Positions 9,096 through 18,455 are shown, counted from the stretch's first letter. The stretch is DNA of 64,000 nucleotides from Clostridium sp. KNHs214 (GCF_000744935.1 NZ_JQMW01000009.1:1240001-1304000); one strand, 5' to 3'. The notes: a model not told the origin generated them from the letters alone. Translations and numbers: made by a program.

Positions 9096-9404
9096 TATAT
9101 CCCCTACTTTCTAATAAATTCTATTACTTTTGTATTAAATTTACACAATGCTATTTCTATAGTTTACTTATCTATAAACATATGAAACTTCATATTACAT
9201 TAGTCCAATATTGCTGCCAACTCCATGACTATAAGTGTTTTCTCATTTTACATAGTAATCACAATATCATATCAGTTAATTCAACCCCTTTCGAAAATCC
9301 TAAATCATGATAAACCAGAATGAGAAGGCATATTACTATTTACAAAAATTATATCATCTGTGAAATTAACCTTATATGTACAAAACAGTTCTGTATTAAA
9401 GTAG
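9096..9404. other. Intergenic region, nothing recognised
   Basis: AT-rich spacer between the acetyltransferase start and the terminator of the CD3324-like gene. It presumably holds the acetyltransferase promoter, but I see no convincing boxes, repeats or gene remnants. Confidence 0.4.
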
Positions 9405-9459
9405 AGCAAAAAAAGAACGCATTATTACCAGATATAGTCTAATAATAATACATTCTTTC
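9405..9459 (-). terminator. Terminator of the CD3324-like gene
   Basis: An inverted repeat (about 9412-9427 with 9442-9458), complete on the minus strand if G-U pairs are allowed, is followed there by a run of seven T. Placed 50-100 bp past the stop at 9508. Confidence 0.75.
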
Positions 9460-9507
9460 ATATGATATTCAAAAAAATATTTTATATCTTTATTAAACAT
9501 TCCTTTA

Positions 9508-9786
9508 TCAGGAACATAATTTTCTCTCTTTACTTATAATTTTTCTAATACTTTGTTCTGATAGGAAATATTCTTCAGATAACTTTGAAACTTTATATCC
9601 TCTAGCATATTTCTTAAAAATTTCATTATTTCTTCTTTTGAGGCTATTTCTAGTTCCGTTTTTTTCACCCCATGATTTTTGATTTTCACTTTTTCTAGGT
9701 ATATATAAATATTCCCCATCTATATATTCTTGAACTAACTCTATTATCTCCTCTGGTAACACATTATGTGCTTTAACATATTTCAT
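9508..9786 (-). CDS. CD3324-family small HTH protein
   Basis: 92 residues. MKYVKAHNVLPEEIIELVQEYIDGEYLYIPRK is the hallmark N-terminus of the CD3324 family, common in Clostridia. The C-terminal half (KYARGYKVSKLSEEYFLSEQ followed by SIRKIISKE) looks like a helix-turn-helix. A role as a small DNA-binding regulator is likely but unproven for the family. The ribosome binding site AAGGAGG is part of a hairpin in the leader RNA, so translation may be gated (see 9796-9950). Confidence 0.8.
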   Translation of the reverse strand: MKYVKAHNVLPEEIIELVQEYIDGEYLYIPRKSENQKSWGEKNGTRNSLKRRNNEIFKKYARGYKVSKLSEEYFLSEQSIRKIISKERKLCS

Positions 9787-9795
9787 GCCTTTGCT

Positions 9796-9950
9796 CCTCC
9801 TTAATTTTTTTTAAATTAAAATTAAGGCAAAGACCCATGAAAAAGTAAATCTATGTATTACATAGGAGCCTAGTTTTTATTTCAGCTAATAAACTACATT
9901 AGGCTCCAAGCAAAGCATAGCTGACTGAGTCATTACGGTCTTTGCTTGAA
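9796..9950 (-). promoter_or_regulatory. Structured leader RNA with mutually exclusive stems
   Basis: On the minus strand, CAAGCAAAG (9948-9940) can pair with CTTTGCTTG (9915-9907). Part of the same segment, GCAAAGACC (9945-9937), can instead pair with GGTCTTTGC (9836-9828). Between them, GGAGCCTA pairs with TAGGCTCC (9907-9900 with 9872-9865). The last hairpin (9827-9818 with 9808-9799) is a perfect 10-bp stem that includes the first bases of the AAGGAGG site before ATG 9786. Competing stems plus a sequestered ribosome binding site are what a riboswitch or attenuator looks like. It matches no class I know. Confidence 0.6.
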
Positions 9951-10111
9951 GCATTTTGTTTACTGCCGAGTAAAATAAATTATAGCTTCTCATAATTTTC
10001 ATAAAAAATCACTCCCTTAAGTTGAACTATCATATAATAAGATTCCTATATATTATATTATACATAAGTTTTTTATTTCCTCTTTATTTTAAATTAACCA
10101 ATACCTCGCTA

Positions 10112-10735
10112 TTATTTATACAATTTATTTTTGTAATATCCATCTGATAGATACAATGCTCCTAGAGGGTTATGAGCTAGCACTCTATCCTTAACTGCAA
10201 AAACAGTTATAGGTGCATTAGAATATTTTATAAACAGCGAATCATGGCCTACACATAATCCCATAATAATATTTAAATCTGTTTGAGCTTTATTTAGTAA
10301 AATAGCCTGTCCAATAGGATTACACATTGGCTCATAAGTACCCGCTCTTACCTTTTCATTATCTTTAATATTTAAAAATTCCTTAGGTATACTTCCATTT
10401 TTACACACTACGGAAATAACCTCAAATCCATTATGCTTTAAGATCTTGCACAGCATTTTTGCTTCATTGCTTAAACCTACACAAAAGGCAACCCCCAGTT
10501 TTTTAAAATTACACTTATTTGCAAAATCCATTATTTCTTCAAGTCTTGTTTTTTTACAATATCCTTCTGCTTCAACTAATGCAGAATTATATGCTAATTT
10601 ATTATTTTCATCTTCAAGGTATAATTTTCTTATCTGTTCTTGTTGTTCTTTTTCATTACATGGACAATTATTAGGTAATTTCTGAAGTTCTCCTATTTTA
10701 CAATGATGTTCACTGCACATAGCGCAAGTATACAT
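10112..10735 (-). CDS. DUF1847 putative metal-binding protein
   Basis: About 207 residues. The N-terminus carries a cysteine-rich cluster (CAMCSEHHC, then CPC about 15 residues later), followed by an alpha/beta domain with AFCVGLSNEAKMLCKILKHN and GLCVGHDSLFIKYS. This is the DUF1847 family, predicted to bind metal or a cluster; its function is unknown. ATG 10735 is chosen because GAGGG lies about 8 bp upstream and the Cys cluster then starts at residue 4. An in-frame GTG at 10765 lacks a ribosome binding site. It stands alone. Confidence 0.8.
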   Translation of the reverse strand: MYTCAMCSEHHCKIGELQKLPNNCPCNEKEQQEQIRKLYLEDENNKLAYNSALVEAEGYCKKTRLEEIMDFANKCNFKKLGVAFCVGLSNEAKMLCKILKHNGFEVISVVCKNGSIPKEFLNIKDNEKVRAGTYEPMCNPIGQAILLNKAQTDLNIIMGLCVGHDSLFIKYSNAPITVFAVKDRVLAHNPLGALYLSDGYYKNKLYK

Positions 10736-11000
10736 ATTATTATCCCTCACTTTCTTTACAAACACCTATAGATATAAATTTTATAGTTTTCTCAGATAAA
10801 ACTCCCTTAATATTAGCCTCTTTAGTGATTTAGTCTATTGCTCTTTATTCCTATGCTCCTAATTAGATACATATTCCTTATTTAATAAATTATATCATAT
10901 AACTATACTAATTACACAAATTAATAATTGCTTGTATATGTATGAAACTATATTAATGAAAATTCTTTTTTATAGCCATAAAGTAACTGATACTTATGAT

Positions 11001-11035
11001 AAAGCAGTGAAAGAATAAAGTTCTTTCACTGCTTC
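11001..11035 (-). terminator. Terminator of the met operon
   Basis: AAGCAGTGAAAGAA pairs with TTCTTTCACTGCTT across a 5-nt loop, just past the hom stop codon. The minus-strand T-tail is short. Confidence 0.75.
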
Positions 11036-11048
11036 CCATAAAATATTA

Positions 11049-12284
11049 TTAACTAGCCATAGCATTAAATTTCATTAGTCTTTTCACGTTATAAACATAT
11101 GGATAACTCTTAATATTTTCTACGCTCTTCTCCATATCCACTTCTGAAGATACTCTAACTACAGCTGCTATTTCTTCATCCTTTTTTGAATACACATCTA
11201 GTATTTCATGAAAGTTTGATTTTAATAACTCTCTTGTTTTATCAATATCACTAGTAAATATTCTTAATAAAGCTTCACATTCATTAGGAAAATATTTCTC
11301 AATTGAATAGTTATTATATGAATAATTTATACTTCGAATAAAATTTTTATTGATTATATCTGATAAATCACTACAAACTGCAGACGCTGTTGGAAACATT
11401 CCTGCCCCCTTACCTGTAAAGGTAAGTTGACCCACAGCATCCCCTTCTAAAATAACAGAATTAACTTCATTGTTTATATGGAAAAACTCAAGCCTAGAGT
11501 CCACTAACATAGGTTTAACTACTCCATATACCTTATCACCTTTTTTACTACTGTAACCTATTAGCTTTATACAGCAATTTTGCTTTTTAGCATATAAAAA
11601 ATCCTCTTTATCTAAATCTGATATTCCTTTAATTACCATATCTTTCCAATATACTTTCCCATTAAATGCTATAGAAGCTAATATTGCTAACTTTCTTGCA
11701 GTATCATAACCCATAACATCAGATTCTGGATTTGCTTCAGCAAACCCAAGTCTCTGAGCTTCCTTTAATGCATCTTGATAATTTACTCCTTCATGATACA
11801 TTTTTGTTAATATAAAGTTTGTTGTACCATTAAGTATACCTTTAATTGATAGTATATTATTGCCATTTAGTGATTCTACTAATGGCTTTATTATAGGAAT
11901 TCCCCCAGCTACAGCTGCCTCTAATTTTATTGTTACATTATTCTCTTTAGCTATTTGAGAAAGTTCGTTTCCGTATTCTGCAATCAAATCTTTATTGGCG
12001 GTTATTACATGTATACCTTTTTTTAATGCCATTTTTATATATTCATTGGCAGGATTAATGCCACCTATTACCTCAATAATAACATCAATATCTTCTTTAA
12101 AAATATCTTCTATACTTTCTGTTACTAATGAAAAATATCTTTTATTTACATGCTTACTTTTATCCCTTACCAAAATACGTTTTAAAGTAATTTGATTATA
12201 TAACTCCACATTCCTTTTTGCTTTTTCAATCAATTCCACAATTCCTGTCCCAACTACCCCATAACCCAATAATCCATAATTCAT
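11049..12284 (-). CDS. hom: Homoserine dehydrogenase
   Basis: 411 residues. Reduces aspartate semialdehyde to homoserine, the branch point to methionine and threonine. The nucleotide-binding loop GLLGYGVVGTGIVE is at the N-terminus, the catalytic region has AAVAGGIPIIKPLVESLNGN and LNGTTNFILTKM, and a C-terminal ACT-like domain (about 330-411) fits feedback control. Good ribosome binding site GGAGG. Last gene of the S-box operon, so it feeds homoserine to MetA. A family assignment without the aspartokinase fusion is clear from length. Confidence 0.95.
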   Translation of the reverse strand: MNYGLLGYGVVGTGIVELIEKAKRNVELYNQITLKRILVRDKSKHVNKRYFSLVTESIEDIFKEDIDVIIEVIGGINPANEYIKMALKKGIHVITANKDLIAEYGNELSQIAKENNVTIKLEAAVAGGIPIIKPLVESLNGNNILSIKGILNGTTNFILTKMYHEGVNYQDALKEAQRLGFAEANPESDVMGYDTARKLAILASIAFNGKVYWKDMVIKGISDLDKEDFLYAKKQNCCIKLIGYSSKKGDKVYGVVKPMLVDSRLEFFHINNEVNSVILEGDAVGQLTFTGKGAGMFPTASAVCSDLSDIINKNFIRSINYSYNNYSIEKYFPNECEALLRIFTSDIDKTRELLKSNFHEILDVYSKKDEEIAAVVRVSSEVDMEKSVENIKSYPYVYNVKRLMKFNAMAS

Positions 12285-12304
12285 AAATTTTTACCTCCAT
12301 TTAA

Positions 12305-13168
12305 TTAAACATAATATTTAACCCAATTACTAAATAAAACATTACCTTCTTTTTTCCAACTATAAAACGGTTCTTTTTTAACATTGTCCATTGGAAAATA
12401 ATTTTTAGGCATTGAAACATCTATTCCTTTTGATAAATCTCTAAGATACTCTTTTTTTAAAACATCTCTGTCATACTCAATATGTCCTAACATAAAAAAC
12501 TTCTTCTCATTAAATAATAAAAGCTCACCTACTTCTTGAGAGTACAAAAGTGTTTTAAGATTATGATTATTTTTTAAATCCTCCTTTAAAATCCCACTAT
12601 ATCTGGAATGAGGACAGTTTACAGGAAAATTTAGGTCTTTTAAAATCCGCTCTTCCCTAAGCTTATGATGTTTGTATATGCCAAAAGTCTTTTTATTCAT
12701 AACATAATTTCTAATACCATAATAATGATACATTGCAGCTTGAGCTGCCCAGCATATAAAGAAAGATGTTTTTACATTTTCTTCAATAAAATTAAATATA
12801 TCTTGAAGCTCCCTCCAGTAACTTACATGTTCAAAAGGCAATTTTTCTAGAGGTGCTCCAGTTATAATTATTCCATCTAACTTTTCATTCTTAATATCCT
12901 CAAGCGTTTCATAATTATTTTTTAAATATGACATTGAACTATTCTTACAACTATAATTTATAATTCTTAAAAACCTCAAATGTACTGATTTATTTATAGA
13001 ATTAAATAATTTTAAAAACTGTGCTTCCGTTTCCTGTTTATTTGGCATTAAATTTAAAATTCCTATGCTTTTTAAATTCTCAGTTCTCTGCAACCCTAGT
13101 GAGTAGTCTATACTACCCTTTTCTAAAAGCTTCAATCCTTCAAAAGGCTTATTTAGGTATATTGTCAT
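12305..13168 (-). CDS. metA: Homoserine O-acetyltransferase (MetA type)
   Basis: 287 residues of the HTS/MetA family. The catalytic Cys is in FFICWAAQAAMYHYYGI, the His-Glu pair in LGHIEYDRD. In ITGAPLEKLPFEHV the Glu after GAPL is the residue that, in this family, marks acetyl-CoA use over succinyl-CoA use, which agrees with the O-acetylhomoserine sulfhydrylase next door. It activates homoserine for sulfhydrylation. The start lies 1 bp past the metY stop and has no strong ribosome binding site, so coupling is likely. Confidence 0.92.
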   Translation of the reverse strand: MTIYLNKPFEGLKLLEKGSIDYSLGLQRTENLKSIGILNLMPNKQETEAQFLKLFNSINKSVHLRFLRIINYSCKNSSMSYLKNNYETLEDIKNEKLDGIIITGAPLEKLPFEHVSYWRELQDIFNFIEENVKTSFFICWAAQAAMYHYYGIRNYVMNKKTFGIYKHHKLREERILKDLNFPVNCPHSRYSGILKEDLKNNHNLKTLLYSQEVGELLLFNEKKFFMLGHIEYDRDVLKKEYLRDLSKGIDVSMPKNYFPMDNVKKEPFYSWKKEGNVLFSNWVKYYV

Positions 13169-13169
13169 A

Positions 13170-14450
13170 TTAACTTATATAATTAAGAGCTTGTTTAAAG
13201 TCCTCAATTATATCCTCTATATTTTCAATGCCCACAGAAACTCTTATCATTTCAGGGGATACTCCTGCATTAATCTGTTCCTCTACAGATAATTGCCTAT
13301 GAGTTGTACTTGCAGGGTGAAGCACAGAAGATCTAACATCACCTATATGAATTACTAAAGCTACTAATTTTAATTTTTTAATAAACTCCTTTATATCTTC
13401 TTTAGACCCTTTAATTCCAAAAGTCAACATACCTGAAGCTCCATTTCTCAAGTATTTGTTGCTCCTTTGAAAGTTTATATTATCCTCCAACCTAGGATAG
13501 TTTACCCATGAAATTTTAGGATGCTTTTGAAGCCATTTTGCTAATTTCAATGCATTTTCGCTATGGGCCTTCATCCTTAAATGAAGAGTCTCTAAACCCA
13601 AATTGGTTAAAAAAGCGTTAAAAGGAGACATAATATTTCCTATATCTCTTAATAATTTAACCCTAAGCTTTGTTATATACGCCTTTTCTTTAAAAGCTTC
13701 TACGTACTTTAGCCCATGATAACTTAAATCTTTTTCTACCATTGATAGAAATTTGCCATTATCCCAATTAAAATTTCCTCCATCAATAATTATTCCTCCA
13801 ACTGATGTAGCGTGGCCATCAGCATATTTAGTGGTGGAATGTATTACTATATTTGCTCCAAGCCTCAAAGGATTGCAATGATAAGGTGTTGCAATAGTAT
13901 TGTCTACTATAAAAGGTATATTTGATTTTCTAGCTATAGATGAAAACTTCTCAAAATCAAGAATATTAAGACCTGGATTTCCAATGGTTTCTCCAAAAAT
14001 TAATTTAGTATTGTTCTTTATAGAACATAAAATTTCTTCCTCTGAAGCCTCTGGATTTACAAAAGTAGTATGGATTCCTAATTCCCTTAAGGTAACATTT
14101 AAAAGATTGAAGGTTCCACCATATAAAGTAGATGCTGCTAATATATGATCTCCTGCTTTACATATATTTAATACAGCTAGTAACGTAGCTGATTGGCCCG
14201 AAGATGTGGCAACTGCACCAACACCTCCTTCAAGTAATGAAAACTTTTCTTCCAAGGCTGCTACTGTCGGATTGCTTATCCTAGAGTACATATGCCCTTC
14301 TTTACTTAAGTCAAATAACTCACCTACATAATCTGGATTATTGTAGTAATAGGTGGTATTTTGAACAATAGGTAATATCCTTGGCTCTCCTACTTTAGGC
14401 TTATAGCCTTCCTGAATACATAATGTTTCAAATGACAATTTTTTTGACAT
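13170..14450 (-). CDS. metY: O-acetylhomoserine sulfhydrylase
   Basis: About 426 residues, PLP-dependent Cys/Met metabolism family. The cofactor Lys is in IHSTTKYADGHATSVGG, and the family N-terminus FETLCIQEGYKP is intact. It makes homocysteine from O-acetylhomoserine and sulfide. ATG 14450 is chosen, with GGGGG just upstream. The frame runs further back, to 14573, but that stretch reads through the riboswitch terminator and is not coding. First gene of metY-metA-hom, controlled by the S-box leader. It also links to the sulfur locus at 27-34 kb, which could supply sulfide. Confidence 0.94.
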   Translation of the reverse strand: MSKKLSFETLCIQEGYKPKVGEPRILPIVQNTTYYYNNPDYVGELFDLSKEGHMYSRISNPTVAALEEKFSLLEGGVGAVATSSGQSATLLAVLNICKAGDHILAASTLYGGTFNLLNVTLRELGIHTTFVNPEASEEEILCSIKNNTKLIFGETIGNPGLNILDFEKFSSIARKSNIPFIVDNTIATPYHCNPLRLGANIVIHSTTKYADGHATSVGGIIIDGGNFNWDNGKFLSMVEKDLSYHGLKYVEAFKEKAYITKLRVKLLRDIGNIMSPFNAFLTNLGLETLHLRMKAHSENALKLAKWLQKHPKISWVNYPRLEDNINFQRSNKYLRNGASGMLTFGIKGSKEDIKEFIKKLKLVALVIHIGDVRSSVLHPASTTHRQLSVEEQINAGVSPEMIRVSVGIENIEDIIEDFKQALNYIS

Positions 14451-14528
14451 AAAAAAACCCCCTTTAAAATAATAAGGAAGTCTTCTAACAAGTAGCAACA
14501 TTAATGATTTAAAACCTTTTATGAAAAT

Positions 14529-14693
14529 AAAAAAACTATTTTCCATAAAAGATAGAAAATAGCACGATAACAATATTTTCAGCTATCTCTTATCTATCAG
14601 GATTTCCTGCAGGATTTAGCACAATTCTAGCCATTTAGGCTAGCTGTTGCCAGGTTTCATAGGGCCAGTCCCTCCACCATTCTTGATAAAAGA
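14529..14693 (-). promoter_or_regulatory. SAM-I (S-box) riboswitch with terminator
   Basis: On the minus strand the aptamer begins TTATCAAGAATGGTGGAGGG, followed by ACTGGCCC and TATGAAACCTGGCAAC, the hallmark S-box elements. It closes with TGATAGATAAGAG (14599-14587). A terminator hairpin follows (14562-14555 with 14544-14536) with a run of seven T. S-adenosylmethionine binding should favour the terminator and switch off metY-metA-hom. Confidence 0.95.
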
Positions 14694-14713
14694 CTAATTA
14701 TTAAATTATATAT

Positions 14714-14742
14714 AATATATACTATACTTAATATTCTGTCAA
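14714..14742 (-). promoter_or_regulatory. Sigma-A promoter of the met operon
   Basis: TTGACA (14742-14737), a 17-bp spacer and TATATT (14719-14714) on the minus strand. It would start RNA about 15-20 nt before the S-box aptamer. Confidence 0.75.
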
Positions 14743-15070
14743 TATGCTTTTTTATTTTATTTTTAATTGATAACCTTACATAATAAGTTATCACCTGATA
14801 ATTTTTTTGAAGAAATCATCCCAGTGTATACTTCATAATAAGTATACAGATGTCAATCAAGTATACTTTATCTCACTTTTTATTATACTAAAAGTATGAT
14901 ATACTTAGCTAGTTTGTATAAAACAAAGCTTAGCTAAAATAAAATTTTTATTCTACTGAAATATGAATCTCACGTCACATATCAACTAAAAATAATATTA
15001 CAGCTATTATCCATTGGATAAATATTTATATAAATACAAAATATACTTAAAAGTTGAAAGGTAGATTATT
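14743..15070. promoter_or_regulatory. Spacer with AAGTATAC inverted repeats before the helicase
   Basis: No gene. GTATACTT (14826-14833) is mirrored by AAGTATAC (14840-14847), and the perfect decamer AAGTATACTT follows at 14859-14868. The same decamer lies in the operator region of the HTH-TPR regulator (25711-25720). The remainder is AT-rich leader for the helicase gene, whose ribosome binding site is AAAGGT. Confidence 0.5.
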
Positions 15071-16180
15071 ATGATAAAGTTTAAAGAACTAGGTCTTAGT
15101 GATGATATACTAAGCATACTTAAAGCTCAAAGAATTAGTGAACCAACACCAGTTCAAGAACAAAGCATCTTGATAATAAATAATGGTCATGATGTTATAG
15201 CGGAAGCTCAAACTGGAACTGGAAAAACCCTTGCATTTCTATTGCCAATGTTTGAAAATATGTCTCCTAACATAGACACAATTCAAGGTTTAATAGTAAC
15301 ACCAACAAGAGAACTTGCCATACAAATAACTCAAGAAGCTATGAAATTAAAAAAAGCTAAGGATTTAAATATATTAGCTGTATATGGTGGTAAAGATATA
15401 GGCTCTCAACTAAAAAAGCTTAAAGGTAATATTCACTTGGTAATTGCAACTCCTGGTAGACTTTTGGATCATCTTAACAGAAACACAATTAATCTCGACC
15501 ATTTGAAAACATTAGTATTGGATGAGGCTGACCAAATGCTTCTTATGGGATTTAAAAATGAAGTCCGCTCCATTATAAGTCATACACCAAATAACCGTCA
15601 GACCCTATGTTTTTCAGCCACAATGAACTCTGAAGTTAAAAAACTTGCCTATAAAAATATGCATGATCCAAAACTAGTTATGGTAGAAAAAAAGGAAGTA
15701 ACTCTTGAAAATATCAAACAATTTCTAATAGAGACCACTGATAGAAGGAAACAAGAAGACTTGTGTAAAATTTTAGATGAGGAAAATCCATTTATGGCCA
15801 TTATCTTTTGTAGAACCAAAAGAAGAGTTGATAATCTTGAGGAAGATCTTTATCAAAAAGGCTATAACTGTAAAAAACTCCATGGTGGTATATCTCAAGC
15901 AAAGCGTGAAAAAGTAATGAAAGCCTTTAAAAATTTAGAGATTCAATATTTAATAACTACTGATGTAGCAGCTAGAGGACTTGATATAACTGGAGTTACT
16001 CATGTTTTTAACTATGATATCCCTGAAAACGCTGAGAGTTATATACACCGTATAGGTAGAACTGGAAGAGCTGGTGAAGAGGGCTATGCCTTCCTATTTG
16101 CAGCACCAAAAGATGAAACCACTTTAAATGCAATAGAAAAGGAAATTCAATTAAAAATCTCTAGAAGAATTTTAACATAA
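15071..16180 (+). CDS. DEAD-box RNA helicase
   Basis: 369 residues, the bare helicase core without a long C-terminal tail. Motifs in order: PTPVQEQS (Q motif), AQTGTGKT (I), PTRELA (Ia), TPGRLLD (Ib), DEAD (II), SATM (III), TDVAARGLD (V), HRIGRTGRAG (VI). It unwinds short RNA duplexes using ATP, in ribosome assembly, mRNA turnover or cold adaptation. It is a single gene with its own terminator. A subfamily (CshA, CshB, DbpA) cannot be settled without an alignment. Confidence 0.93.
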   Translation: MIKFKELGLSDDILSILKAQRISEPTPVQEQSILIINNGHDVIAEAQTGTGKTLAFLLPMFENMSPNIDTIQGLIVTPTRELAIQITQEAMKLKKAKDLNILAVYGGKDIGSQLKKLKGNIHLVIATPGRLLDHLNRNTINLDHLKTLVLDEADQMLLMGFKNEVRSIISHTPNNRQTLCFSATMNSEVKKLAYKNMHDPKLVMVEKKEVTLENIKQFLIETTDRRKQEDLCKILDEENPFMAIIFCRTKRRVDNLEEDLYQKGYNCKKLHGGISQAKREKVMKAFKNLEIQYLITTDVAARGLDITGVTHVFNYDIPENAESYIHRIGRTGRAGEEGYAFLFAAPKDETTLNAIEKEIQLKISRRILT

Positions 16181-16245
16181 CAACTTACGGTATTTAGTAA
16201 TTTTTCATTTTAAAAAAATATAAAATACGCATCCTATATAAAACA

Positions 16246-16293
16246 AAAGCCATGCATAAATCGGAGAATACTTTCTATTGTACGCATGGCTTT
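16246..16293 (+). terminator. Terminator of the helicase gene
   Basis: AAAGCCATGC (16246) pairs with GCATGGCTTT (16284), followed by a T-rich stretch. The loop is about 28 nt. Confidence 0.7.
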
Positions 16294-16317
16294 CTATTTA
16301 TAAAAATTTATATGTAT

Positions 16318-16628
16318 GATTAACCCACAATAAGTATTACATTGCTTGAATTATGAAATTTCTCTGGAATGAGTTGCATAAGAAGCGAAGGAACTATTTA
16401 AATTTAATTTTAGAAATTCTTCTTTTAGACAGATAAAATTATCGTAACCCTTAAAAGGACGCCAGGCTAGCGAACCTGAGGCAGGACGCTGAATGTGAGC
16501 GTTAGATAATTTTATATGGCTAAAAGATTAGAATTTCTTAAATTAAATTTATTGTTCCAAGCTCTTATGCAACTCATGGAGGAGAAATTTCATAATTCCA
16601 TTACATTCTACCTTATTGTGGGTTAATC
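16318..16628 (+). mobile_element. MITE family A, copy 1 (311 bp, long form)
   Basis: Terminal inverted repeats GATTAACCCACAATAAG and CTTATTGTGGGTTAATC. The interior folds back on itself almost end to end, with a GC-richer centre (near 16460-16500). An 8-bp direct repeat ATATGTAT flanks it (16310-16317 and 16629-16636). No open reading frame. By eye it is identical to copy 2 at 38201-38511, so movement was recent. Confidence 0.88.
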
Positions 16629-16665
16629 ATATGTATTTATTTCAATAATCTTTATAATATAGTAA

Positions 16666-17532
16666 TTATTTTAATAAAGAAACTTTTGTATCAATTACTT
16701 CTGGTTCTCTTTTGAATAAGAACTCACCTTTTCTAACAGAACAGCTGATTCCTACTCTTTCTAGTATAGCATCAAATTCATTTTTTGCATTTAATACTAT
16801 AAAGTTAGCATCTTTACCTAGTTCTATGCCATATTTATCCTGTATATGAAGAGTTTTTGCACCATTTACTGTAATTAAGTCTAAAGCATTGTTAATTTCT
16901 TCAAAAGACATCATATGACATATATGAATTCCTGCATCTAATATGTTCATTAAGTTTCCATTTCCCAGTGGGTACCATGGATCTGAAATTGAGTCTTGTG
17001 CAAAACAAACATTTATATCTGCATCATTTAATTCCTTAACTCTTGTAAGTCCTCTTCTCTTTGGATATGTGTCATATCTTCCTTGTAAGTGAATATTTTC
17101 AGTTGGGCATGATATGAAGTTTAGGTTTGATAATTTTAATAGTTTGAATAGTTTAAAAGTGTAGGCATTATTGTATGAACCCATAGCACAAGTGTGGCTT
17201 GCTGTTGTAAGTTCACCGATTCTATTCATATAAGCTTCTGCAGCTAGTAGCTCAACAAATCTTGATTGTTCATCATCTGTTTCATCACAGTGAATGTCTA
17301 TTAATTTGTTGTATTTCATAGCAAGTTCTACAGTTTTCTTAACTGATTTTTCTCCCATTTCTCTTGTGAATTCGAAGTGAGGTATAGCTCCTACTACATC
17401 AGCACCCATTTTTAATGCTTCTTCTACTAATTTATCTCCATCTCTATATGAATACATACCTTCTTGTGGAAATGCTATAATTTGAATATCAACAATATCC
17501 TTTACTAGTTCCTGAAACTGGAATACTTGCAT
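16666..17532 (-). pseudogene. codA: Cytosine deaminase, N-terminal third missing
   Basis: 288 residues that align from about residue 140 to the end of E. coli CodA (427 residues). Clear blocks are IAFPQEG, GADVVGAIPHFEFTRE, IDIHCDETDDEQSRFVE, NIHLQGRYDTYPKRRG and DPWYPLGNGN. The N-terminal strand and its metal-binding HxH are absent, so the product should be inactive. The reading frame meets a plus-strand gene fragment tail-to-tail near 17511-17532, which marks a deletion or inversion joint. Intact CodA would turn cytosine into uracil and ammonia. Confidence 0.85.
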
Positions 17533-17624
17533 CAGCTAAATCTTCTTCAGCTGCAAGAGGAAAAATAATGGTTGATGACGTTGTTCCAAATATCGTAAAA
17601 ATAATTGAAGAAGCTTTCAAATAA
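17511..17624 (+). pseudogene. C-terminal fragment, creatininase-like
   Basis: In the plus frame ending at TAA 17622-17624, about 38 codons read PETGILASAKSSSAARGK, then IMVDDVVPNIVKIIEEAFK. This resembles the C-terminus of creatininase-family amidohydrolases (an ETG-x-x-A-SAEKG pattern). The start is gone; the left end abuts the codA fragment. The DMT transporter fragment follows 27 bp later in the same direction, so they were probably one operon. The family call is tentative because only the tail survives. Confidence 0.5.
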
Positions 17625-17651
17625 ATCTTATAGAAAGAAGTAGGTATATTT

Positions 17652-18005
17652 ATGAAATTAAAAGGAATAATTCTCACAATGCTATCCTCTATTACATTTG
17701 GTTTCGCCTTTACTCTTGGACCTATGACCTATGGTGCTGGAGGAAGTAATCCTGTAACATTAACCTTTTTGAGAAACTTTTTAAGTCTTCCATTTTTATT
17801 AGCTATTGTTTTACTATTAAAGGTTGATTTAACAATAACAAAAAAACAACTCAAAAACTTAATAATACTAGGATTTGTTGGGAATGCAATAACAACATTG
17901 ATGTTGAATATAGCTTTTGCACATATAGATGTAGGAATAGTAACTCCAATCCATTTCACTTATCCAATATTCGTAACACTTGGATGTGTGCTATTCTTCA
18001 TGTAA
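17652..18005 (+). pseudogene. DMT (EamA) transporter, N-terminal fragment
   Basis: 117 residues with about four hydrophobic helices; EamA permeases have about 300 residues and ten helices. MKLKGIILTMLSSITFGFAF and PLTFLRNFLSLP-like features (here VTLTFLRNFLSLPFLL) mark the N-terminal EamA repeat. The frame stops at 18005 exactly where it runs into the opposing PucR fragment, so the gene was cut by the same rearrangement. Normal ribosome binding site (AGAAAG). Not expected to work. Confidence 0.8.
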
Positions 18006-18455
18006 CTGATCCTGTGAAAAAATAAGAGATTCTAAAAAATGTTTTGCATTTTTTGCTTCTTCCCTCTTTTGTTCTATTTTAAACAAAATTTCTTGTGTAA
18101 TATCAATTAATTTGATATCCCAAGGCATTATAAACATAGGAAAACCTTCTTCATTTGCCCTATCTACCACATTTTGAGGTATAGCATTTGTACACTTATT
18201 ATCAATCAAAATCACAATGCCAGAAAGCTTCTTTTCAATACACTCTTTCAATAAAGCTAAAAGACTGTTATCCTCTTTTCCCATATCTGTGTAAGTAACA
18301 AATATCAATTCTCCTCCATAAAGCCACTGAGAAATTGACTCTGTCATTCTAACATAAGGCCAAGAAATTTCACGATTCAATCCCTTCTCCCCGGCCAATA
18401 GCTTTGCCTTGGAAAAATTTTTAAGTTGAAATAAATCCCTACAGCAGAGAGCCAT
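17991..18455 (-). pseudogene. PucR-type regulator, N-terminal fragment
   Basis: 154 residues matching the N-terminal PucR domain (SISQWLYGGELIFVTYTDMG, then LSGIVILIDNKC and EGFPMFIMPWD). Full PucR proteins have about 500 residues with a C-terminal helix-turn-helix, which is missing. The frame ends at 17991, overlapping the truncated EamA fragment. PucR proteins control purine or amine catabolism, which suits the codA and creatininase-like neighbours. It cannot bind DNA without its tail. Confidence 0.8.

Noticed and set aside
9100-9400. Possible integrase or transposase remnant
   Set aside because: Translation in all frames gave frequent stops and no recognisable motif.
14451-14573. N-terminal extension of metY from 14573
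   Set aside because: It reads through the S-box terminator hairpin, while ATG 14450 has a ribosome binding site and begins the conserved family N-terminus.
17489-17677. 62-codon minus frame across the codA joint
   Set aside because: It runs antisense through the creatininase-like fragment and has no ribosome binding site or homology.
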